Source: Paraphoma chrysanthemicola
Lineage: Eukaryota; Ascomycota; Dothideomycetes; Pleosporales; Phaeosphaeriaceae
Reading direction: 5' to 3'
NCBI GenBank assembly: GCA_020744225.1
Contig: JAGMWG010000010.1
Location: forward strand, 496,001-560,000
DNA length: 64,000 nt
In this document: in pieces, positions 1-9,400 of the stretch
Layout of the letters: the number at the start of each line of letters is the position of its first letter
Position numbering within the stretch: position 1 is the stretch's first letter
Notes under the pieces: generated by a model
What the model was told of the DNA's origin: nothing
The model's database searches: none
Seen by the model: only the letters and a program-made list of their open reading frames with translations
Made by a program: the position numbers and the translations under genes

Positions 1-401
1 CTTGAAGCTGCCGGGGAAGGACCGAGGCTTGGGTCGCGGGTTGCCGGATGGGGTATTGCGGGTGCCAGACATATAGGGAAGGGTCAGGCACGGCATGTGG
101 GCGAGTCTGGGGTTCGTTGTTTTGTGTTTCGGGTGACATGCCGTTGGCCGGGTACGACGGGATGGATGGTCGTGGTGTGTTTGTGGTGTGTTATGCCTGT
201 GGTTGCGGTGTTGTAGTAGGGTCTCCACTGTGGATTCCGGTGTAAATTGCTTAGCAAACGTCGGTTTGACTTGGAAGGCTTGTTAGAAGGACGAATGGTG
301 TCGGCAAGAGCATTGTGGATAGGGAAGTGATTGACTGTGTTCTAAATGTTCTAGAAAAGCAGGCACGACCGAGTGATTGATGTACAGAAAGGCAAACTAA
401 C
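1..401. other. Left-edge stretch without a supported gene
   Basis: No reading frame here has a recognisable domain or convincing splice signals. The first 240 bases are GT-rich on the plus strand. The last part is probably the 3' flank of the minus-strand gene that ends at 402. Confidence 0.4.
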
Positions 402-1187
402 TTATTGGACCCAAGCCTGTTTCTCGGCTTCCACCATATTACCCATCTCCTTGGCCATTTCTTGTTGGAAATCACTGAATCTAGGACATGCAAAGTTCAC
501 AGGACGCAAAGGTCCGCTCAGGTCAAGAGGACAACGAGCAGATATCTCCTTGTCCTCCTCCGTCGGAGACGTCTGGTTATATGACGCCTTGTCGTTCAAG
601 TCATCAGCTCCAACGGGCTACTCAGCACGCCTACCACTCGAAAGAACTTTGACATTGTTCACGCCTACTTCTTCTCGACCGAGTCTAAGCCTTCGTAGCC
701 ACAGCTTGCCTGCGCGACGCAGTTCACGGCTTGTCTCATCGAAGCGCACGTGTATTGGTTCGACGAGACCTAGCCCTTCAAACAGACCATGTTCTTGCGG
801 CGGTTCAGCATTCGGAAGACATGCGTCAGACTCATCCCAATCGTCGGCCACGAAAACCGGCTGCGCGAAGGGGTCAGAAGAGGCATCTTGGAAGTCACCA
901 AACTCCTCGTCATCCTCTGTGGGATCTGTAGGCGGTGTGTTGAGTGATTCAGATGTTGCTGGAGATGTTCTGGGCTCCACGACTCCATATCTAACTTCTT
1001 GAGCGCTATCACACTGTGGGGTCTCAGGAGTTGTAAGCCGGTTTGACGACTCAGCTGCCCACGTATTGTGATCAAGATCGACTTGCGCGGACTTAACAGG
1101 ACAGCAGAGCTTCTCGTGGAAGGAGCCTTCCCCCCAGACTGTGGCACGCGGACCGTCATTAATTACGTCTGTCTCAAATTCAGACAT
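402..1187 (-). CDS. Small acidic protein with FGDF clathrin-adaptor ear motif
   Basis: Two exons (1187..669 and 617..402) give about 244 residues. The 51-nt intron 668..618 has donor GTAGGC and acceptor TAG and joins the frames in phase 0. I chose the Met at 1187 (MSEFETD) because the frame is low-complexity acidic and coding-like from there; a farther Met at 1316 is in frame. The middle contains DDEEFGDFQDASSDPF and later a second SDFQ. The tetrapeptide FGDF fits the motif bound by gamma-ear domains of AP-1 and GGA adaptors, and DPF resembles AP-2 alpha-ear ligands. This is established motif knowledge; that this protein is an adaptor accessory factor (as Laa2 or aftiphilin are) is inference. 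No catalytic domain is visible. Confidence 0.55.
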
Positions 1188-1449
1188 GCTCTTGTGCGGT
1201 AGAGTCAGGAAGAGAAGTTTACTTGGATCTTCAAGCAGACATTGGCCACATTGTGAATAAACCTTGCTTGAAATGCTATAAATGTGCGAAATGTCTAACA
1301 TTGTCGCTCGAAACATGCCACAGTGTTCTCGATAAGCAGTCGCAGCATCTTCGAAGTACTAGTGCTGTCGCCACAAAGCTGCCTCCAGTTTACCGGAACA
1401 CCGAAGACGCCAAAGAACGCCGATACTATGAATATCATGTCGCAGGGTA

Positions 1450-2526
1450 TCATATGCGCATAGCCTCTCTCGCAAGCGGCTCCCGCTCGATCTCGTACTC
1501 GATGTTGCGCTTCGGGCCCTTGGAGTCTTTCGACGGCTTCTTCTTCGGCTTGGGCGGCGGCCCTGCAGGTCGCTTCCGCTTGAGGTTGGCAAGCGTTTTC
1601 TTGAGGGCTTCGGTGTCTTCGTCAGCTGACTCGTCGTCCTCGTCGCTATCGCTGGCATCTTCGCTGTCGTCGCCGCCTGAGCCTTCATCGGGGCTCTGGC
1701 CACCAATCCAGTCCTCAAAGTCCTCCATCTCATCGTCTGACTCGCCCTCGATGTCACTGACGTATTCCACCTCGCCTACACCATTCTCCATCTCGTGCTC
1801 GTACTCTACCTCCTCGTCTTCTTCCTCCAGGCCATCGTCAAGGTCTTGATCGCGCTCAACCTGGCCTTCCTTCTCCAGACCTCGCATGACGCGCTTCCAG
1901 ACGTTCGGCTCGACGTTGAGTGGGCGGTCGCCATACGCGCCAGAGCGGAGACGATCGATAAGAACACGTTCGATGGCTCGCTCGACCTTTGCAGCAGCCA
2001 ATGCTTTCCTCTCACGACCTTCCTCACGCCTTCGCACTTTGGGCGCGAGTCTGGGGACCAGGCGCTCGCCTAGGCGCTCTTCCTCCTTGGCAAGCTTTCG
2101 GATACGAATGTTGACCTGGGTCAACCTCGTCAAACGCTGCTTGTTCTTGTGCACCAGGAACTTGGGGAAATATGCGAGATGCTGGTCGACAAGTTCGAGC
2201 GCTTTGGTGTAATTGCTTGGCAGCTTGATTTTCTCCCACCATTTCGAGGGAAGATGGGCTCGTTCGATGGCCTTGATGTAGAGATAGAGATTGCCGGTGG
2301 CAGGGTCGGAGCGGATAGTGGCGTAGCGCGAGTTTGCGAGAGGGCAAGACTGTTTACTGCAGAAGCCCGAAACATTGTGCTCGTTGCGACAAAAGGTCTG
2401 GTCCTTGGTAGTCTTGAGTTTGAAGCTGCAGAAATCGGTGCCAATGATGGACCAAACAAGATCGTCTATCGTCTATTAGCACGTGCGCAAGAACATCGGG
2501 TGTGAGCGACTCCTACCTGAAGCCAT
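1450..2526 (-). CDS. MAK16: Mak16, 60S ribosomal subunit biogenesis factor
   Basis: Mak16 is a nucleolar pre-60S assembly factor. Exon 1 is only ten bases (2526..2517, M-A-S plus one base). A 51-nt intron (2516..2466, branch TGCTAAT) follows, then one long exon 2465..1450, giving about 341 residues. The N-terminus reads DLVWSIIGTDFCSFK, then TFCRNEHNVSGFC and QSCPLANSRYATIR. These cysteines are the set known to carry the iron-sulfur cluster of the family. Next comes KAIERAHLPSKWWEKIKL and KFLVHKNKQRLTRLTQV, both hallmarks of Mak16. The C-terminal third is strongly acidic, ending in a Lys-rich stretch near RKRPAGPPPKPKKK. It is divergent from MSS1 across 186 bp. Confidence 0.95.
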
Positions 2527-2712
2527 GACGTGTGTTATGCTCGCAGGGCTGTTGGTTGTTGATCTGATGCTGCGGCGAGCGCTGGCCAGAAATTATTTTG
2601 GCAGCCAAGACTTCGGTGGGTCCCGCTTTCCGCTTGGACCAGTTGCGGAGAAGGAGCGAACCACCGCTCTCCCAATACCACCCCACCATGCGTCACTCCA
2701 ATTGCTCTCGGC

Positions 2713-4870
2713 ATGAGAGCTTCCATACCGTCGCTTAGGAGCTGCCTTCGACTGAACACGTTCCGCTCAAGCAACCCATCTTATAGGGCTGTTCATCACC
2801 CACTTGATGCCAATCGAGCTCTCCCTCGTTATGGGCCACAATTTCGCGCCGCGAAGCCCTTGAGACAGGCGCAGCACCAATGCTACCATTCCTCGCCTTC
2901 TATTCCAGATGAGCCAACAATATATGCCCTCTCAACGGCTTCGGGCAGGGCTGCCATTGCCGTAATTAGAGTATCGGGGTCGGCATGTCGACAAGTATGA
3001 TCTCTGCGCCTCTTTCCCCTACTATATATTGATTGCGGCGCAGATATATCAAGGGCTTTGTCCCTCGTCACCTGTCCCAAAGGCACGCTATGCTTCTCTC
3101 CGCAAGCTTTATAGTCCCCATCTCCCGCCTTCTCCTGCCACGCTTCTCGACTCGGGCGCACTCGTGCTATACTTTCCCGCGCCCAACACCGTCACGGGCG
3201 AAGACGTCCTCGAGCTGCATGTGCATGGCGGCCCTGCCATCGTTCGCGCAGTTCTCGCAGCCATACCACAATGCGCGACCACTTCAGACTTGGATGCAGC
3301 ATCTCAGCACCACATACGATATGCCGAGCCAGGGGAGTTTACTCGACGCGCATTCGACAACAATCGCATGGACTTGCCTCAGATCGAGTCCCTGGGCGAG
3401 ACACTCTCGGCATCCACCGAACAGCAGCGTAAGCTATCTGTTCGGGGCACAACATCATCGCTGGCAACACGGTACGAGCATTGGCGCACGCTGCTGCTCC
3501 AAGCACGAGGAGAGCTGGAGGCACTAATTGACTTCTCCGAGGACCAGCACTTTGACGAATCACCCGCAGTGCTTTGTGCTTCTGTTGCGACCCAAGTCCG
3601 AGCCTTGCGCATCCAGATGGAAGCACACGTCGAGAACGCGATGCGCGGAGAATTACTGCGCAACGGCATTAGTATTGCGCTTCTCGGAGCACCAAATGCC
3701 GGAAAGAGCAGCCTGTTGAACTGCATCGTAGGAAGAGACGCTGCCATTGTCTCGCACGAAGCTGGAACCACAAGAGATGTTGTCGAGGTCGGCATCGATC
3801 TGGGCGGCTGGCTCGTCAAGATTGGAGACATGGCAGGCCTTCGCAGAGCTGGGCTTGTCGGAGCAGAGACCGTGGGTGCTGTGGAGCAAGAAGGAATTAA
3901 GCGCGCCAAGCAGCGGGCTCTAGAGTCGGATGTTTTAATAGTCGTCCAGGACGCCACAGCCGAAATGGATCCCGAGGTCATAAAGACGGCAAAGCAGTGC
4001 GCAGATCAAGGCGTCAACGTGGTTGTCGCTGTCAACAAAATCGATCAACTCGATGCTCTCACAAGCACCCGCTCAACCTTAGCAATGGACATACAGCATG
4101 CGCTGGGCATACCTGGGGATCGTGTCATCTTCATCTCTTGCAAGGCATCCACCACAGCCGCCTCTAGCGACCCTGGACACATCCAAGCCTTCATCACCAC
4201 CCTTCTTGATACGTTCAGAGACATGACTGCTGCACTAGTGCCAGATTCGGACCCCGAACCTGGAGTGTGGCAGGAATCACTTGGCGCAACTGAACGCCAA
4301 CGCGTTCTACTCTCCGAGTGTCTTGGCCACCTCGAGACCTTCTTGACGGCCGTTTCCCCGCATGCAGCTGCATCGGAATTTCAGTCATTGGACGCGGATG
4401 AAGAAGTAGACATTGTGGTCGCAGCCGAATCACTTCGCTTCGCAGCCGAGTCGCTTGCGCGGATCACCGGCCGCGGCGACAGCGGCGACGTGGAAGAAGT
4501 CCTTGGAGTCGTTTTTGAAAAGTAAGTAATCTGCCTTGCCATTTCCCTTCCCTACCTACTCCCATCTCGCTTCGTGTTTATCGCACAACCGAGCCAGGCG
4601 TGCTTACGCCCCGACCACCCATCACCACCTCATTTCGGCCCCAAAAGCACAGCCAGCCAGACAGCCACCCCCCATTTAGTGTATGACGGTCAAATCGATA
4701 AGTGCACGGGCAAGGCAACTGGATCACCCCGGCCTTGCGTGTCAGTCCCGCTTTTATCTATCCGTCTAACGTTATACCACGTTTCCCCGTTCTGGCGTTC
4801 TTCCAGAAGCTTGACGCGACTGCTTAGCTGACCACATATCCGTGCGCATAGATTTTGTGTTGGGAAATAA
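2713..4870 (+). CDS. MSS1: Mitochondrial tRNA modification GTPase (MnmE/GTPBP3)
   Basis: MnmE-family GTPase that, with Mto1/GidA, installs the uridine-34 modification of mitochondrial tRNAs. Three exons: 2713..2994, 3044..4521 and 4852..4870, about 592 residues. The first ~60 residues look like a mitochondrial targeting region. Then come IYALSTASGRAAIAVIRVSG and VLELHVHGG of the TrmE N-domain. The G domain shows GAPNAGKSSLLN (P-loop), GTTRD, DMAGLR (usually DTAGLR) and VNKID. Exon 2 would end at FEK with a perfect GTAAGT donor at 4522. The 330-nt intron has a CTGAC branch and ends CATAG at 4851. The last 19 bases give FCVGK and stop, the C-terminus whose cysteine is essential in MnmE. Confidence 0.93.
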
Positions 4871-5776
4871 GACGCATGCGAACCAAAGCCGAGGCGAGCG
4901 TTTCTGCGACCGCGGCGGGATGGCATTTTACCTGGGTTGAGAGGTATTGCGCGAGTTTCGAGTTTCCTGGGGTGGCGATGGGGCGGAAAACGAGAGATAT
5001 CAAGGGGCGAAAAGATAACGTGGGAGACATGTTCTTGGATTGTGCTGAACGCAAGTATGCGCCCAGGGCGTCTTGTGTGGCTATGAACGTGACTTGCTAT
5101 GCAGACCAGCCCAGCGCAGCCCAAAACTCGCAAAAGAAACACAAGGAAATTGGGAATGAATGTGAGGTGTTCGAAGCAAAATCAGATTGAAAAATGGAAG
5201 ATTACCAAAACAGACAAAATTCCAAAACCGCGCCGAAGAAACTCCAAAATGACTCCATCTCTATAAGCTCTCCCGTACCGTAAACCCGGAAACCAGGATT
5301 TTTCCCAACCAGGGCTCAACGAAGAGCAGAATCCTCATACCCGAGTCTAAAACGCCAGGGAAAAAAAGCCCAATCCTAGTCCGATAGCGTTACAATGCCA
5401 GCCAGGCCGTATACCCATTGACCCGTGAAAAACCGTGTGATCCATAATCATACATGTTGACCGATATCCAATATCCAGTATGGTGATATCCAGCCGGAAC
5501 TCCGTCGCTTGCGTGATGCTATGCATAAAAGCAAAAATTGGAAGGAAAAACAAGGGGGTGGTGGTGGTGGTACAAGTGTTACGTGAGAAGGAAAAGCAGA
5601 ATCAAAAACGAAAGCAGTAAGCCCGGAGTGGTAAAAGTACAGGGGCCGAAGCCGAGGTGAAGTGGTAGGAGAGTAGTAGAGAGGTGCTTGGTTGGATGGT
5701 GGTGGAGTGGAGGTTCGGTTGACGATCGATGCGATGAAGTAGGTGGTGGTGTTGAGCCGAAAGTCGAAGTAGATGG
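4871..5776. other. Flank of MSS1 and tail of the minus-strand micropeptide transcript
   Basis: No domain-bearing frame is seen. An uninterrupted minus-strand frame (5801..5448, about 117 residues, low-complexity with a run of prolines) exists but looks like 3' transcript sequence rather than a gene. A (GGT)n-type tract lies near 5555-5570. Confidence 0.3.
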
Positions 5777-5881
5777 CTAGCGTACTACAGTTGTCCGCCA
5801 TCGTTCAACGCGTTGCTTGCGCCGTGTTCTTGATGTTGGCCATGGCCGGTGGTGGAGTGTTGATATGATGGGTGTAGTCAT
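5777..5881 (-). CDS. Third small ORF of the micropeptide transcript (34 aa)
   Basis: This is the third AUG on the inferred minus-strand transcript, starting at 5881 after the two MGRGGYN mini-ORFs. It would encode 34 residues beginning MTTPIIS, rich in Arg, Thr and His. Other overlapping frames are also open here, so I do not know whether it is translated. No family is recognised. Confidence 0.2.
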   Translation of the reverse strand: MTTPIISTLHHRPWPTSRTRRKQRVERWRTTVVR

Positions 5882-5960
5882 TGTGACTCGCTGAGGAGTT
5901 ATCGTTGTGTGGTGGTGGTGATAGTTGACGTATGGCGGCTGCGGGAAGATCCGCTTAAGC

Positions 5961-5984
5961 TTAATTGTAGCCTCCTCGACCCAT
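5961..5984 (-). CDS. Micropeptide mini-ORF, copy 2 (MGRGGYN)
   Basis: A 24-nt ORF encodes Met-Gly-Arg-Gly-Gly-Tyr-Asn and stops at TAA. It starts in good context (CATA then ATGG). It encodes exactly the same peptide as the ORF 120 nt upstream. The two copies differ at the third position of four of seven codons and in the stop codon (TAA versus TAG), with no amino-acid change. The first ~14 bases of a flanking word, TACCAAGACACCAT, also resemble the one upstream of copy 1. There is no AUG between copy 1 and this one. The identical peptide with silent differences points to selection on the peptide. I do not recognise a named family. Confidence 0.6.
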   Translation of the reverse strand: MGRGGYN

Positions 5985-6104
5985 TATGAGGATATGGATG
6001 GTGTCTTGGTAGTTGAATAGGGCGCCTCTTGGCTTGGTGATGTGCTGTGTGATATAGATTGTGAGGTGTGGTGTTGGTTGTAGTGCTTCTGGCTTGAAGG
6101 CGAT

Positions 6105-6128
6105 CTAGTTGTATCCGCCGCGACCCAT
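6105..6128 (-). CDS. Micropeptide mini-ORF, copy 1 (MGRGGYN)
   Basis: A 24-nt ORF encodes Met-Gly-Arg-Gly-Gly-Tyr-Asn and stops at TAG. It is the first AUG after the TATA-like element at 6435-6440; I see no earlier AUG on the minus strand from about 6405 down to it. Start context is CCCA then ATGG. The same heptapeptide is encoded again by an independent mini-ORF at 5984..5961. Such an arrangement is either a dicistronic micropeptide message or a pair of conserved upstream ORFs, though no larger recognisable protein follows. Function is unknown. Confidence 0.6.
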   Translation of the reverse strand: MGRGGYN

Positions 6129-6405
6129 TGGGAATGATGTCTTGATATTGATGAGGTAGTAAAGTGGCGAGGATATGTTGGAGTTGGTGATGGAGTAGTG
6201 CCGAAGCCGAAGATTGCTAATGCGCGTGGAGAAGGTATAGAAGCCGAAGACGTTGATAGAAGTCTGAAGAATGGATGGAAGACTGAGTGAAGAGTTGACT
6301 CAAGGGAAGACGGATCGACTTAAATGAAACAATGAAATCTATGGGCGAATGAAGGACTCTCGGAAGGAGGCGTACGTTTACGTTTCGTGGTGGGTGTTGT
6401 GACTG
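6129..6405 (-). other. AUG-free, pyrimidine-rich leader of the micropeptide transcript
   Basis: On the minus strand this ~277-nt stretch is rich in C and T and contains no ATG triplet in any frame. About four would be expected by chance. It looks like a 5' untranslated leader between the TATA-like element and the first mini-ORF. The transcription start near 6405 is inferred from the usual TATA-to-start distance. Confidence 0.45.
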
Positions 6406-6434
6406 CTCTGCCTGCTGCCAGGCACCCAAACGTC

Positions 6435-6440
6435 TTTATA
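6435..6440 (-). promoter_or_regulatory. TATA-like element for the micropeptide transcript
   Basis: The minus strand reads GCGTATAAAGACG here. It lies ~30 nt upstream of the start of the pyrimidine-rich AUG-free leader and ~307 nt upstream of the first MGRGGYN AUG. The promoter role is inferred from sequence and position only. Confidence 0.45.
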
Positions 6441-9400
6441 CGCACGTTCACCCACATCCTCACAGTACTCACCAGCGAACCACAGCACCGGATCGGTGGC
6501 TTGCACGCCCAAGCAGCCCTGATCCTGGTCGAGGCATCTAGTCATCTCGTCTGCAACGGCGCACTGCGCAGCGGCCGGCGAGTAACGCGACGGGATGGGT
6601 GGCAGACCAGAATAAGTTTCAGGGTCTGTGTGCGGTGCTGAGGTGTGGCAGTGACGGGAGTCCAAGCTGGCCGGGGGCTTGATGAGCCGCACGGGCACGG
6701 ACGCGCTGGCGCCCATGCCATGCCATCAGCCGCGCAAATGCAGTGCTGATGAGAAACGCTCCAAGTCGAGCGTGGAAAAATGCAATTGGTGCGACCGCGC
6801 GGTTGAGCAGAGCATCGCACCCTTCGTACTCTGGAGGTGGACGACGAAGAGGGCGTAACTCGGGGGAGTGTGCCTTGGAGGTGTCTGCCTGCCTGCCATA
6901 TTCCTCTTCCACCATTGCCACGCGTCTTCACTCGCACAAAGACGACGACCATGATGAGAAAGGCGTGGGGAAACACCAGGCAGGAATCCTCCTCCGACAA
7001 GCGCGGGGCCTGATTTCATTGGTCTGCAGGAAGAATGCGCAACACAGTCATACAGCATCATCAGAACAAGCAGGCCTCTCATCCCACGAATAGCGGACTT
7101 GCGCAATGCAACAAGGGTCGTTACACAGTCAATTGCCCGTTCGGCAAGCCGTTCGCTACGAAGAGCATGCCGTTTCCGACGAGGCGACGGGAGAGCCATT
7201 GATTGTCGGACTGCTCCTAGACTCGAGAACTACAGATCGCACTCAATTATCGCAGTGCCACGCCATCGCCCTCTATGACGATCTCTGCGTGCCAGTCGCC
7301 AAATTGAGGACTCTGCGACGCCTAAGGCGATGCAGTGCCTGTGCAATGCCTCAGGCCATGTGCGGATTATACTCGAGCGACGTTGCAGCACAGCGTGCCA
7401 GACTGGAGGCCGGCGCAAAGCTTGAAACGTCCACAGGTCGGCGAATCAAAATCCATACACATGCTCGCCATGGCTCTGCTCTTGCGGGGGGTACAGTTAA
7501 GGGCGGAGTGTTGGTGCGCTAGTCATCGCTCTCCAGCTGTGTACTTCACCAGACTCCACTTTGAAGAGCGCCACGCCGTTGGAGCCTGGAAACTGGAAAC
7601 AGCCGTTCCCAAATGGCGTTGCACTTGCAGAACTCGGCGACTTGTGCCTGCATGAAGTCGACGGATTGAGGTCATCCGCAAAGTTCAGCGCTCATGGTTC
7701 AGCTGTGCTCGACAACGACCCACTTGATGCGACTGTGCGCCGTCGCAATGGCCCGCTCGGGAATGGCTGCCGCTGCCAGAACACGAGGTCGGAATTGATG
7801 CATTTCCAAGTCATCGGCCCACCACTGCAGGTACACAGGCCTGTGTGACTGTCAAAGGGCTGTGAAGCTGCTAGAAAACGTCCCCTTAGTCAATATTGAC
7901 CGGAGGATCGAGTCATTGCCCGAACGATACGTGATAGTAGGCGTGTGTTCACCACTTCTACTGGCGGGCGAAAATAAGTTCATGAGCGTGCACAGACATC
8001 AAGATGCAAGTCCAATCAATGTTCGGACAGCGATCTTGTGCAAGAGCACCTCCACAACGCCCATTTCGCATGGCCTCGTCTCAGTGCACCAATGAGCCTC
8101 TACACCACACTGCTATAATCGAGCAGGGCTTCTGACACCTGCCCAATGCTGGTCGCGGATGCGCTCACGTTGTCTTACTGCCGTGGAGGCAGATTTGGTG
8201 CCGGGATTGAGCCACGTTCGTGCTACAGAAGCAGAAGGATGGCCACGAGCTTCATGCCGGCAGCGCGCTTCAAACAACCCGACAGCATGGAAATGGAACC
8301 TCGTTTGAAGTACGACATCACATGCACCCCTGACCTATCTTGAGGGTTGGAGGACCGGAAGAACAGCACTGCCAGCGACAACACAGCGAGATGCATGTCC
8401 GCGTCGTCAAGGAGTTTGCCTTGCCAGGCAGACACTCGTGTGCCCATTCGCGCAAACCCATGGGGCCGAAGCACATATGCATACGCTGTAAGTGCCATCC
8501 CGCGAGGCCGGTCACAGGCCTGCCGCACTCTTCAGGGAGGTTTCCATTTTGCACGTAATCATGTCGATAAGACCGCCGCATCACATAACCCACTTCAGAA
8601 GTCGAAGGGCCCGCACCGCAGACCCGACAACAAGGCCACGGCACCCATTCATCTGCAGGAACCCCTTCACGCAGCGTCAGCTCTACAGGGCAGCCCCCAA
8701 AAATAGGCACAGCCTCGATCCGATCGTGGTAGACGCGACAAGCGCGAGTTAGCGCTGGTAGGGCTGACGCTAAATAACTGCGCCGCAGCATCTCAGTCAG
8801 CCATTTCCCCAGATAGGTTAAATGCCTGCAGTTGCCAGCTGAAGGTAATGATTGGGCGCTGGATGCTGCTGACTGCGCATAATTATAGCAAAGGCGCGCT
8901 CTAACGGGTGTGTTTAGCTGCTCTTTAGTCTGCATATGGGCTATTTTGGGGCCAAGATGTTGCCGGATTAGGTACATGGGAGAGGAGCGCGTAGAAGACA
9001 CGTGAAGAGATTTGAAACCACGCGTACAGTCTCCCAGTATGCGGGATAATGGCCGACGAGTGACTTCGTCCGCAAAATATGACACACCTTGATCGTCAAG
9101 ACTTACCGGAACTCATCATCGCCGATAACGAAACATCACATTTCACAAGACACCCGGACCATACCTCTCGGACCGCATGTTCACCAGCCACGCCCCCGCC
9201 GCAGCCTCGCCTTGTTACCTCAATATGAGGCTCATGCCGAACAGGTGTTCGCTCCTGAACCCGCTTGCTTCTTCTTCGGCTCCACTTCAGCCTCCGGCCT
9301 CGTCTCCGGCCGTTACACATTACGCCATATGCGACCCCGGGCACATGGCTTCGCCGCGATCGTGTCATGTTGCACTGATCGATATATCGAGTCGCCTTCT

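Noticed and set aside
5448..5801. 117-residue minus-strand frame downstream of the micropeptides
   Set aside because: Low-complexity composition with a proline run and no domain; better read as 3' transcript sequence.
6378..6716. 112-residue minus-strand frame starting MGASASVPVR
   Set aside because: It overlaps the TATA-like element and the start of the micropeptide leader, has no domain and no conserved features that I can see.
8225..8255. Signal-peptide-like start MKLVAILLLL on the minus strand
   Set aside because: It stops after ten codons, and the only splice that extends it gives a ~26-residue product without a convincing branch site.
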